The notes beneath the pieces were generated by a model. The model was given only the letters and a program-made list of their open reading frames with translations, searched no databases and was not told the DNA's origin. A program made the position numbers and the translations under genes. DNA of 44,191 nucleotides from Marinilabiliaceae bacterium (GTDB lineage Bacteria > Bacteroidota > Bacteroidia > Bacteroidales > Marinilabiliaceae): the NCBI GenBank assembly GCA_021443545.1, contig JABUTU010000007.1, positions 1 to 44,191 on the forward strand. Reading direction: 5' to 3'. This document shows positions 1 through 7,726 of the stretch, one piece after another (position 1 is the stretch's first letter; every line of letters begins with the position of its first letter).

Positions 1-31
1 GGGGGGTAAACATATCTCTATAGAAATTTTA

Positions 32-39
32 TAAATTTG
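32..39 (+). promoter_or_regulatory. possible -7 promoter element for the NVEAL operon
   Basis: TAAATTTG followed by C matches the Bacteroidetes -7 consensus TAnnTTTG. No TTTG lies 19 bases upstream, so the -33 half is missing or degenerate. It would start a transcript near position 45 with a leader of about 200 nt before the ATG at 244. Confidence 0.35.
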
Positions 40-71
40 CACTGAGTTCATTAGGTAAGATCAAAGGGTAA

Positions 72-147
72 GGTGTGTTTCTTTGACAACTACTGAACAT
101 TAATGACCGAGTTAACAACACACCATTGAATAACAAAGAAAGGAGGT
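72..147 (+). promoter_or_regulatory. leader with two overlapping inverted repeats and an SD-like box
   Basis: Two 8-bp pairings can form but share bases: GGTGTGTT (72-79) with AACACACC (117-124), and TTTCTTTG (78-85) with CAAAGAAA (134-141). They cannot form fully at the same time. The second is followed immediately by a strong AGGAGG box (142-147), unusual in this window, with no gene start at normal spacing; the only near ATG (168) opens a 6-codon ORF. The gene itself starts at 244. A regulatory leader is an inference; chance pairing is possible in AT-rich sequence. Confidence 0.3.
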
Positions 148-243
148 ATAGAGCGACAATTCAAACTATGATTAACATCAATTATTAATTACAAGGTAGT
201 TAATAAGAAGCAGAGCGAATACAAATACATAAATCACAAAAGT

Positions 244-606
244 ATGACTATAAGCAACAAAACAAAAAGAATTGCTACACTTACATTTGTAGCTTTATTG
301 GCGGTGGTAAATATATTTATCGTCTCGTCTAATAAACAGAACCGGTTTAAAGATTTGACTCTTGATAATATAGAAGCAGTCGCCCTAAGCATTGAAGACA
401 TCAACGCCTGGGAATGGGAGAAGATAAAAGATAAGCAAGGTTGGTGGGGAACCAATTGGTTCACGTATATTGCAGACAAAACCTGTATCACGAGAACTGG
501 GAATACAATATATGCGACTTTTGATGTTTGCGTTTTTGGAATCGGAGATTGCTTAGATTATGCGAGCGATGCGGAGAATATTTTTAAAACTGCTTGCAAC
601 AATTAA
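244..606 (+). CDS. NVEAL-like small exported protein
   Basis: A 120-residue protein with a basic N-terminus, one hydrophobic segment (about residues 11-29) and then the sequence LTLDNIEAVA (residues 38-47). This resembles the signature after which the Bacteroidales NVEAL family is named. The part after the motif is rich in Trp/Gly and has four cysteines (81, 96, 103, 118), suggesting a disulfide-bonded exported domain. Known NVEAL members are usually shorter, as I recall, so this one is long. It is the first gene of a set with a 6-bladed propeller lipoprotein and a CxxC thioredoxin-fold protein, an arrangement that fits an envelope or secreted peptide system. Function is unknown. The start at the ATG is favoured by the A-rich upstream sequence. 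The family call rests on the motif and the neighbours. Confidence 0.7.
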   Translation: MTISNKTKRIATLTFVALLAVVNIFIVSSNKQNRFKDLTLDNIEAVALSIEDINAWEWEKIKDKQGWWGTNWFTYIADKTCITRTGNTIYATFDVCVFGIGDCLDYASDAENIFKTACNN

Positions 607-615
607 TCATTTAAA

Positions 616-674
616 TGGTGACGTTTATTAGATCTGGAGCTACTACACATAGTCATAAAGAATAAACGTCACCA
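616..674 (+). promoter_or_regulatory. 14-bp perfect hairpin between the first two operon genes
   Basis: TGGTGACGTTTATT (616-629) and AATAAACGTCACCA (661-674) are perfectly complementary around a 31-base loop. No T-run follows, so it is not a standard terminator. It sits 9 bases after one stop codon and 15 bases before the next start. Likely roles are partial termination, mRNA protection of the upstream small-protein message, or control of the propeller gene's translation. Confidence 0.6.
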
Positions 675-689
675 ACTATACTTCTTAAA

Positions 690-1949
690 GTGGAGAAATA
701 TAAGATTCTATTATACATCGTATACACGTTCTCAATGACTATTGGATCGTGTAATTATATTACTGACAAGGGTAATACTTTCATTGCTAAACGTAGATTT
801 TCGGGAATGTACAACGAGAATTCATACAAGAATACCCTTGTCATGAACACTATAAAAGGCAATGAACACATTATCGACTTGTCTAATATTGAGAAGGATG
901 ACGATATAATTCCTATCAACTTAGAGGAATACTTTGATACAATTAAGATAATTAATCTGGAAACTAACGAGAATAGTTTGATTGGGTACGTCGATAAGGT
1001 TGAGATAGTTAATGATAACATATTTGTACTTGATGGTTCTATAACTCATTCCATACATCGCTTCGATATGAATGGCAAGTATCTGAATGATATCGGGTGC
1101 AGGGGTAATGCGCCAGGAGAGTACGCAATACCTACTGACATAGCTGTGGAGAGTGATAGTACGATTGTTGTTCTCGATGGAAATCAACTAAAGGTCATAC
1201 GATACTCTTTTGACGGGAGATACATAGATTCACACAGAATTAACTTCTTTGCTATGCAAGTTGCTATGCTTGAGAATGGAGAATATATATTCAGAGGGAA
1301 GAATAGTCAGAACTACCATTTAGGTGACTTACCAGACTATTATCTATGGACTTGCGACTCATCTATGAATATTAAATATAAAGGGTACTACTTTGATCAC
1401 AATTCGACTGGAAACATATATACATACAATCTCTTGAAGAACTGCAATGGCAATTTGTACTTTACGGATGTTTCATCCGATTCGATATACAGGGTATATC
1501 CTGACCACTTGGAGATGATAGCCTATCTTAAATATCCCGAAAATAAGCATAATCTTGAGATGTTACATCCAGACCATATGAAAGACTATAAAGCCATGGT
1601 GAATAATGGTGAATTCTACAAAATAGGTGATTATGCCATTGCTGACGATTATATTATAATCAGCATAGCTACACCACTTGTAAGAATATTTTTGTACAAC
1701 ATTCACACTAAAGATTTAACGGAGATTACACAGTTCAATACAGGAACCAAAAAACTTGGGAATATTCCAAGACTATGCAACGTATACGGCGAGTTTTATG
1801 TAGGCGTTGAAAGCTCTGAATTCTCACACATGTTTATGGAAGATTGTATAGATGAGATTCCAAAAGACAATTTGGTAAGACGCATATATGACTCTACTAA
1901 GCCTGAGGATAACCCTGTCATAGTTCTTTTGCATCCTAAAAAGAGATAA
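690..1949 (+). CDS. 6-bladed beta-propeller lipoprotein
   Basis: A 419-residue protein starting at GTG. Residues 1-20 form a signal sequence ending in TIGSC, with lipidation expected at Cys21, which supports this start. The segment around residues 133-155 contains IGCRGNAPGEY followed by PTDIAV, the hallmark of the Bacteroidales 6-bladed propeller family; repeated blade-like strands follow (ITHSIHRFDMNGKYL, LKVIRYSFDGRYI). Proteins of this family are typically found beside NVEAL proteins and are thought to sit in the envelope, but no activity is established. It follows the long hairpin and is one base from the next gene, so the two are cotranscribed. A binding or sensing role for the neighbouring small protein is inference only. 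Confidence 0.8.
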   Translation: MEKYKILLYIVYTFSMTIGSCNYITDKGNTFIAKRRFSGMYNENSYKNTLVMNTIKGNEHIIDLSNIEKDDDIIPINLEEYFDTIKIINLETNENSLIGYVDKVEIVNDNIFVLDGSITHSIHRFDMNGKYLNDIGCRGNAPGEYAIPTDIAVESDSTIVVLDGNQLKVIRYSFDGRYIDSHRINFFAMQVAMLENGEYIFRGKNSQNYHLGDLPDYYLWTCDSSMNIKYKGYYFDHNSTGNIYTYNLLKNCNGNLYFTDVSSDSIYRVYPDHLEMIAYLKYPENKHNLEMLHPDHMKDYKAMVNNGEFYKIGDYAIADDYIIISIATPLVRIFLYNIHTKDLTEITQFNTGTKKLGNIPRLCNVYGEFYVGVESSEFSHMFMEDCIDEIPKDNLVRRIYDSTKPEDNPVIVLLHPKKR

Positions 1950-1950
1950 T

Positions 1951-2523
1951 ATGAAGAACACAATTTTAGTGATATTAGTCATTTGCAATTTATGCATGAT
2001 ATACTTAGTATGCACACAAAGAAACAGCGAAACAGAGATTAATACTACACTGTTAAAGACTTTGGCTAATGATAACGTATCTCTTGTAAAATACGACAGT
2101 GAACGAACTATTGACTTTGGAACGACTATTCGCAATTCAGATGGTGATGTTGTTTGTATCTCAGACATCGTTAACGATGGGCGTAAACTCATTGTCCGCT
2201 ATTCAGAACTCAATTGCAAATCGTGTGTTGATAGTATCTTGTACTATACCGAACAATTTGGAAAGAGGATAGGGCGGGATAAAATTCAGGTTTGGGCTAA
2301 GTTCACCTCTTTAAGTAATTATCTGTTAATGAAACGAATCATTGACCACGACATAGATTTGTACGATGCCAGCAACTTTTCTTTTGGTGTCGACTCGCTC
2401 AATGTCCCATACTTATTTATCCTCAATAACGATATGACAATATCAAATATATTTATTCCTCATAAAGAGTTCCCTCAATTAAACGAATGGTATTTCAGTA
2501 CAATAAAAGAAAGACTGTTATAG
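1951..2523 (+). CDS. membrane-anchored CxxC thioredoxin-fold protein
   Basis: A 190-residue protein with an N-terminal hydrophobic segment (residues 3-21) and a thioredoxin/AhpC-like domain. The active-site motif is C89-K-S-C92 after a beta strand (KLIVRYSEL), and a cis-proline-type loop occurs at NVP (151-153) before the strand YLFIL. It is shorter and more divergent than TlpA/ResA proteins. The Cys at residue 21 is not in a good lipobox, so a membrane anchor is more likely than lipidation. It begins one base after the propeller gene. With a four-cysteine exported protein at the operon head, a disulfide or thiol role for that partner is plausible but unproven. Confidence 0.65.
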   Translation: MKNTILVILVICNLCMIYLVCTQRNSETEINTTLLKTLANDNVSLVKYDSERTIDFGTTIRNSDGDVVCISDIVNDGRKLIVRYSELNCKSCVDSILYYTEQFGKRIGRDKIQVWAKFTSLSNYLLMKRIIDHDIDLYDASNFSFGVDSLNVPYLFILNNDMTISNIFIPHKEFPQLNEWYFSTIKERLL

Positions 2524-2628
2524 TTCTGACATTCATAGATATAAATACACAAATCTATTGTACTTAGAAAAAAAATTAAGTATTATAACAGCCATAGTGA
2601 CAGTCTACTGACTATAAGTATAACCACA

Positions 2629-2669
2629 CACAAAATGTCTTCGAAAGAGAGATTCTTCCGAAGACATTT
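2629..2669 (-). terminator. intrinsic terminator of hppA
   Basis: An 11-bp perfect stem (AAATGTCTTCG at 2633-2643 with its complement at 2659-2669), read on the minus strand as stem then a short T-run. It lies 21 bases past the hppA stop codon. Confidence 0.7.
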
Positions 2670-2689
2670 ACATGATTAGTGTTAATCAA

Positions 2690-4930
2690 TTATCCCAGTA
2701 GAGAATAAGCTAAGGTCAGACCAGCCATCACGACGCTGACCATCGACATTAGCTTGATAAGAATATTCAGAGAAGGTCCGCTGGTGTCCTTGAATGGATC
2801 ACCGACTGTATCACCTACAACAGCTGCCTTATGGCAATCAGAACCCTTTCCTCCATGGTTACCTTTTTCAATATACTTCTTGGCATTATCCCAGGCACCT
2901 CCAGCATTATTCAGCATAATTGCGAGAGTGAAGCCCGCTGTCAGTCCTCCTCCAAGCAAACCAATAACTCCAGAGACACCAAAAAGAAGGCCAACAACGA
3001 CAGGAACAATGATTGCCAGAAGCGATGGTACAATCATCTCGTGCTGAGCGCCCTTTGTAGAAATCTCAACACACCGAGCGTACTCAGGCGTACCTGTTCC
3101 ATCCATAATACCCTTAATCTCTCTGAACTGACGACGAACCTCATCTACCATCTTACTTGCTGCACGTCCGACAGCCTTCATCGACATAGCGCAGAAGAGG
3201 AATGCCATCATAGCGCCAATGAATAGTCCGCCTAATAGCAAAGGATTAAACATTGAGAGGTCGAAATAGTGTACAAAATCCTTAATTCCAGCCGTATTTA
3301 TATCCTGGACACCAGTGACTGACTGGAAATCAGCCAATTTATCAGGAGTCTTAGCTATCCACAGGCGAATCTCTTCAATATATGCAGCCAAGAGAGCCAT
3401 TGCTGTCAACGCTGCTGAACCTATAGCAAAGCCCTTTCCTGTGGCTGCTGTAGTGTTTCCAAGACAGTCGAGAGCATCGGTTCGCTTACGTACCTCCTCA
3501 GGGAGATGCGACATCTCAGCATTTCCTCCTGCGTTATCTGCAATAGGTCCAAAAGCATCTGTTGCAAGTGTGACACCAAGAGTCGAGAGCATTCCGACGG
3601 CTGCAAAACCAATACCATAGACACCCATTGCGAAATTGCCGAAGCCACCTGAGAAACCAAATGCAGCAATGATTGCAATTACAATCATAACAACAGGAAT
3701 CCATGTTGAATACATACCTACAGCAATACCCTCAATAATCGTTGTGGCAGCGCCCTGTTCTGTCTGACCTGCAATTCCCTTTGTTGGCTTATACTCGTCC
3801 GATGTAAAGAATTCTGTTCCCTGACCAATCAAGACACCTGCTATCAAACCAGCAATAACAGAACCGAATATTCCCCATGAAATCCATCCTGCCCATGCCA
3901 TCAGTGCAACTGCAACAAGGATTAATACCGACGAACCACCTGTTCCCAAAAGAAGAGCATTGAGAAGATTCTTCTGCGACGCTCCCTCCTTTGTACGAAC
4001 TGCAAATATACCTATGACTGAAAGGATAGTACCAATAGCAGCGACTATCATTGGCGCTATGACATATCCATACTGCGACTCGGTTGAAATATTAGGTATA
4101 GCTGCTCCGAGTGCTGCTGTTGCAAGGATAGAACCACAATATGACTCGTATAGGTCGGCACCCATTCCTGCGACGTCACCAACATTATCACCTACATTAT
4201 CTGCAATTGTAGCAGGATTACGTGGGTCATCCTCTGGAATACCAGCTTCAACTTTTCCTACAAGGTCAGCACCTACATCTGCAGCCTTTGTAAATATGCC
4301 ACCACCTACGCGCGCAAATAAAGCCTGCGTGGATGCACCCATACCAAATGTCAACATCGTTGCAGTAATCTCAATGAGTTTAACATGCTCTGTTGTCCCT
4401 GGATTCACAAGTGTCAGTCCACAAAAGTCCAGACCATTGGCCATATTGTCAGGCGTAAACACCACGTCATTCAAGAACCAGAACCATGCAGCTATATCAA
4501 GAAGTCCGAAACCTACAACAACAAGTCCCATCACAGCTCCTGAACGGAAAGCTATCTTAAGACCCTGGTTGAGTGACTTTGTAGCACCATTAGCTGTTCT
4601 TGCCGATGCATTTGTTGCTGTCTTCATTCCAAGATATCCACACAATCCCGAGAAGAATCCACCTGTCAAAAAGGCTACTGGAACGAAAGGGTTCTGAACA
4701 CCCATATATGCTAATATGGCGAAGAGAACAACCAACGCGATAAATACCATTATAACAACCTTATACTGCCTCCGCAGGTAAGCCATTGCTCCTTGACGAA
4801 CATAACTGGCAATCTCAGCCATGCGAGGTGTCCCCTCACTGCTCTTCATCATGCCCCGATAGAATATCCATGCAAATGCCAGTGCGACAAGCGAACTGAG
4901 AGGCACTAACCAAAATAGTAGATCTGACAT
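2690..4930 (-). CDS. hppA: membrane-bound ion-translocating pyrophosphatase
   Basis: Hydrolyses pyrophosphate to pump H+ and/or Na+ across the inner membrane. The 746-residue length, roughly 16 hydrophobic segments and the conserved core [20 protein letters not shown] plus [20 protein letters not shown] identify the family. A second acidic cluster near the C-terminus ([20 protein letters not shown]) completes the active site. The sequence [16 protein letters not shown] has Ala where K+-independent enzymes have Lys, so a K+-dependent type is expected; Bacteroides members of that type include Na+ and dual Na+/H+ pumps. I chose the ATG at 4930 because family members begin right before the first helix ([13 protein letters not shown]) and the upstream bases are A-rich; another ATG 11 codons earlier is possible. 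It is a single-gene unit bounded by two terminators. Confidence 0.97.
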   Translation of the reverse strand: MSDLLFWLVPLSSLVALAFAWIFYRGMMKSSEGTPRMAEIASYVRQGAMAYLRRQYKVVIMVFIALVVLFAILAYMGVQNPFVPVAFLTGGFFSGLCGYLGMKTATNASARTANGATKSLNQGLKIAFRSGAVMGLVVVGFGLLDIAAWFWFLNDVVFTPDNMANGLDFCGLTLVNPGTTEHVKLIEITATMLTFGMGASTQALFARVGGGIFTKAADVGADLVGKVEAGIPEDDPRNPATIADNVGDNVGDVAGMGADLYESYCGSILATAALGAAIPNISTESQYGYVIAPMIVAAIGTILSVIGIFAVRTKEGASQKNLLNALLLGTGGSSVLILVAVALMAWAGWISWGIFGSVIAGLIAGVLIGQGTEFFTSDEYKPTKGIAGQTEQGAATTIIEGIAVGMYSTWIPVVMIVIAIIAAFGFSGGFGNFAMGVYGIGFAAVGMLSTLGVTLATDAFGPIADNAGGNAEMSHLPEEVRKRTDALDCLGNTTAATGKGFAIGSAALTAMALLAAYIEEIRLWIAKTPDKLADFQSVTGVQDINTAGIKDFVHYFDLSMFNPLLLGGLFIGAMMAFLFCAMSMKAVGRAASKMVDEVRRQFREIKGIMDGTGTPEYARCVEISTKGAQHEMIVPSLLAIIVPVVVGLLFGVSGVIGLLGGGLTAGFTLAIMLNNAGGAWDNAKKYIEKGNHGGKGSDCHKAAVVGDTVGDPFKDTSGPSLNILIKLMSMVSVVMAGLTLAYSLLG

Positions 4931-5021
4931 ATGTATTTTGTATTTTAAGTTAACATCTGCCAAGATATGAAAAAAAATGTTTCATTGTACTATGGAGATG
5001 CAAATAAATCTTTACATATAC

Positions 5022-5055
5022 AAAAAAGCCCAGTCGAGAGTCACGACTGGGCTTT
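5022..5055 (-). terminator. intrinsic terminator of gpsA-pgi
   Basis: A 12-bp perfect stem (AAAGCCCAGTCG at 5025-5036 with its complement at 5044-5055) followed on the minus strand by a run of six Ts. It lies 17 bases after the pgi stop codon. Confidence 0.9.
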
Positions 5056-5072
5056 GATATATGAGATTAAAA

Positions 5073-6416
5073 TTATCTCAGCCGTGCCTGAATGGCCTTA
5101 GTAGCCTCCTCATAACCTGGTTTTTCCAGAAGAGCAAACATATTCTTCTTGTATGCCTCAACACCAGGCTGATTAAATGGGTTAACACCAAGTGTATATC
5201 CACTTATTCCGCAAGACTTCTCGAAGAAGTAGATAAGTTGTCCAAGGTTATACTCATCGAGAGTAGGAACCTCAACATGGATATTAGGCACACCACCATC
5301 TGTATGGGCTAAAGCTGTACCTAACTCAGCCATCTTATTGACTTGGTCGACTCTCTTACCTGCGAGGAAGTTCAATGCATCGAGATTATCCTTATCAGAA
5401 GGTATGACCTGTTTCTTATTTGGGTTTGTAATGCATACCACTGTTTCAAAAATGGTACGTTCGCCCTCCTGTATCCATTGACCCATAGAGTGGAGATCCG
5501 TTGAGAAGTCAACACCCGCTGGGAAGATTCCCTTATTATCCTTGCCCTCGCTCTCGCCAAAAAGCTGCTTCCACCACTCAGTGAAATAATGCAGTTTTGG
5601 TTGGTAATTGACAAGAATCTCAATGCCTTTATTCTTACGGTAGAGAGCATTACGCATTGCAGCATATATCATTGCCGGATTCTCAGCAAAAGGCACCGAC
5701 AACCCTGTTGACACCTCCATATCAGCTGCACCCTTAACGAGCGCGCGAATATCGAAACCCGCGATAGCGATTGGCACAAGACCTACTGGTGTGAGAACAG
5801 AGAAACGACCTCCGACATTATCAGGAATGACAAATGTTTTGTAGCCTTCGTTGTTTGACAAAGTCTTGAGGGCGCCTTTAGCCTTATCGGTAACTGCAAT
5901 TATACGATGCTTAGCCTCTTCCTTACCTGCGTTTCGTTCGATGAGCTCTTTAAGCAAACGGAAAGCAATGGCTGTCTCTGTTGTTGTTCCAGATTTTGAA
6001 ATAACAACGACACCAAATTTCTTATCACTCAGGAACTCCAATAGCTCTGCGAGGTAGTCCTCACCGATATTATGACCAGCGTATATCATAACGGGATTCT
6101 TACGCTCCTTCAGAAGGTAGTCAAATGAGTTCGACAAGCCATCGATAACTGCTCTTGCTCCGAGATAGCTACCTCCGATACCTGCTACTACGACATAGTC
6201 AACTCTCTTTCGCATATCAGCAGCAGCTGACTCAATCTCCTTGAAGTCGACATCAGTGATTGACGATGGCAGGTTAAGCCAGCCCAAAAAATCATTTCCT
6301 GCGCCGTTGCCAGCATGAAGAGTCTTGATTGCGGCCTCAACCTCAGGTTGAATAGCCTTAATGTCTGCGTCGCTAACAAACTGTGCAACGCGTGATGTGT
6401 CAAGTTTAAGATTCAT
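5073..6416 (-). CDS. pgi: glucose-6-phosphate isomerase
   Basis: Interconverts glucose 6-phosphate and fructose 6-phosphate in the cytoplasm. The 447-residue length matches the short bacterial type. Motifs seen: [12 protein letters not shown] (sugar-phosphate site), [15 protein letters not shown] (phosphate-binding SIS loop), [26 protein letters not shown] and the C-terminal [12 protein letters not shown] with the catalytic Lys. It starts 24 bases after the gpsA stop on the same strand and is followed by a strong terminator, so gpsA-pgi form one transcript. Confidence 0.98.
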   Translation of the reverse strand: MNLKLDTSRVAQFVSDADIKAIQPEVEAAIKTLHAGNGAGNDFLGWLNLPSSITDVDFKEIESAAADMRKRVDYVVVAGIGGSYLGARAVIDGLSNSFDYLLKERKNPVMIYAGHNIGEDYLAELLEFLSDKKFGVVVISKSGTTTETAIAFRLLKELIERNAGKEEAKHRIIAVTDKAKGALKTLSNNEGYKTFVIPDNVGGRFSVLTPVGLVPIAIAGFDIRALVKGAADMEVSTGLSVPFAENPAMIYAAMRNALYRKNKGIEILVNYQPKLHYFTEWWKQLFGESEGKDNKGIFPAGVDFSTDLHSMGQWIQEGERTIFETVVCITNPNKKQVIPSDKDNLDALNFLAGKRVDQVNKMAELGTALAHTDGGVPNIHVEVPTLDEYNLGQLIYFFEKSCGISGYTLGVNPFNQPGVEAYKKNMFALLEKPGYEEATKAIQARLR

Positions 6417-6440
6417 ATTCTGTGTTGTTGTGTAATCTTA

Positions 6441-7460
6441 CTACCTCAATTGTTCCGTCAGGAGTTGAGCCTCTAACTTCGGAACTCCATTGCAATAAAT
6501 GATATTATAAACCATCTCGGTTATTGGCATGCTGACTTGATAGCGCTGATTTATCTCATGTATGCTATTGACAGCATAATACCCCTCAGCCACCATCAGC
6601 ATCTCAGCCTGTGCTGCCTTCACCGAATATCCCTTTCCGAGCATGGCACCGAATGTTCTGTTGCGCGAAAACTGCGAATAACATGTCACCAACAAGTCGC
6701 CCAAATAAGCTGAACTCTTAATGTCGCGCGCTATCGGATGCACTGTATCAACAAAACGTTTCATCTCCTGAATAGCATTTGAGATGAGCACAGCCTGGAA
6801 ATTATCGCCATATCCTAAGCCATGAAATATACCTGATGCAATGGCCATTATATTCTTCAAAACCGCTGCATACTCTGTCCCATATATATCATCTGAAACA
6901 GTTGTCTTGATAAAATCACACGATATAAGATTCGCATACTCCCTGGCTAATCTCACGTCCTGACATGCTATTGTAAGATATGAGAGTCGTTCCAAAGCAA
7001 CCTCTTCGGCGTGACATGGACCGGATATAACTCCGATATGCTCTACAGGCACATCCTTTCGCTGGTTAAGCCATGCACCCACTATCAGATTTTCATCGGG
7101 AATGAGGCCCTTTATCGCTGAAACAAGAAACTTATCTCTAAGCGACACTGTCAGTCCCTCCAAAGCTGACTTGGTAAATGCCGAGGGGATTGCGAGGAAA
7201 ATGACATCTGAATTATCGACGATATAATTGATATCGCTTGAGAAGTCAATTTTTGAAGTATCAAACTGCACCGATGTCAAATAACTCGGATTGCGCCCAG
7301 AATATCGGAATGTATCTATATTCTTCTGACTGCGAACATACCAGTTGAGTTGCTGAACATTACACAACAACATCTTACTGATTGCCGTAGCCCACGAGCC
7401 GCTACCTATCATAGCAACACGTGCATCTGAGGGAAGTATGCTTTTTTGTATCGTATCCAA
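6441..7460 (-). CDS. gpsA: glycerol-3-phosphate dehydrogenase [NAD(P)+]
   Basis: Reduces dihydroxyacetone phosphate to sn-glycerol 3-phosphate for phospholipid synthesis. The N-terminal Rossmann motif is IGSGSWATAISKML; further conserved blocks are ISGPCHAEEV, AVLKNIMAIASG (catalytic Lys) and GDLLVTCYSQFSRNRTFG. Length, 339 residues, is normal. In Bacteroides genomes I recall lysS upstream of gpsA-pgi; here there is no lysS and the upstream neighbour is the propeller operon. A promoter-like TAAATTTG lies about 25 bases before the ATG, and a 20-codon ORF with a strong SD ends 9 bases before it. Confidence 0.97.
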   Translation of the reverse strand: MDTIQKSILPSDARVAMIGSGSWATAISKMLLCNVQQLNWYVRSQKNIDTFRYSGRNPSYLTSVQFDTSKIDFSSDINYIVDNSDVIFLAIPSAFTKSALEGLTVSLRDKFLVSAIKGLIPDENLIVGAWLNQRKDVPVEHIGVISGPCHAEEVALERLSYLTIACQDVRLAREYANLISCDFIKTTVSDDIYGTEYAAVLKNIMAIASGIFHGLGYGDNFQAVLISNAIQEMKRFVDTVHPIARDIKSSAYLGDLLVTCYSQFSRNRTFGAMLGKGYSVKAAQAEMLMVAEGYYAVNSIHEINQRYQVSMPITEMVYNIIYCNGVPKLEAQLLTEQLR

Positions 7461-7469
7461 AACACTACT

Positions 7470-7532
7470 CTATATAGTTAAGCGCAAATTTAGCATAAAA
7501 AACCATACGTTATCACTTTTACTACTTGTCAT
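7470..7532 (-). CDS. possible 20-residue upstream ORF before gpsA
   Basis: An ATG preceded at 4 bases by AGGAGG (7537-7542) opens a 20-codon ORF (MTSSKSDNVW then FFMLNLRLTI) that stops 9 bases before the gpsA ATG. The SD is among the strongest in this window. It lies directly after the T-run of the hairpin at 7542-7582, so the SD is only available to transcripts that read through. It could be a leader peptide coupling termination to gpsA translation, or a chance ORF; a promoter-like TAAATTTG inside it argues for the latter. Confidence 0.25.
   Translation of the reverse strand: MTSSKSDNVWFFMLNLRLTI
7485..7492 (-). promoter_or_regulatory. possible -7 element for gpsA-pgi
   Basis: The minus strand reads TAAATTTGC, matching TAnnTTTG. 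A start near 7478 would give a leader of about 18 nt before gpsA. There is no recognisable TTTG at the -33 position. Confidence 0.35.
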
Positions 7533-7540
7533 GGTTCCTC

Positions 7541-7635
7541 CTAAAAAAGAAACTCAGCGCAGACACCAACCCCTACGCTGAGAATACATACTATAACTAA
7601 CTTATGAAACGGACTTCTTAACGTTTGCAAATGTA
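7541..7635 (-). ncRNA. candidate ~80-nt small RNA or gpsA leader/attenuator
   Basis: On the minus strand a promoter-like TACATTTGC (7635-7627) with a TTG about 20 bases upstream (7658-7656) is followed, about 85 bases later, by a clean intrinsic terminator. The interval contains no ORF and lies after the end of the propeller operon. This promoter-to-terminator unit would make an RNA of roughly 80 nt ending in a hairpin with the G-rich loop GGGGTTGGTGTC. It could be a stand-alone small RNA or the attenuated leader of gpsA. The promoter is judged by eye only. Confidence 0.35.
7542..7582 (-). terminator. intrinsic terminator downstream of the propeller operon
   Basis: CTCAGCG (7553-7559) pairs with CGCTGAG (7576-7582) and the minus strand continues TTTCTTTTTT. 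It can end readthrough from the seven-gene operon upstream and also the candidate small RNA. Confidence 0.7.
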
Positions 7636-7726
7636 GATGCTTCCCATGCGCTACACAAGTACTATTTCGACTATTACTTATGATATTTCGACTTTAACGA
7701 CTCCGCTTGATTCTTGCTCTATCCTA

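Noticed and set aside
234-491. 85-codon minus-strand frame over the NVEAL-like gene
   Set aside because: It is antisense to a gene with a recognisable leader motif and operon context, and has no motif of its own.
3960-4697. 245-codon open frame on the plus strand
   Set aside because: It lies wholly antisense to the membrane pyrophosphatase and its Ala/Pro/Thr-rich translation is the mirror of that gene's codons.
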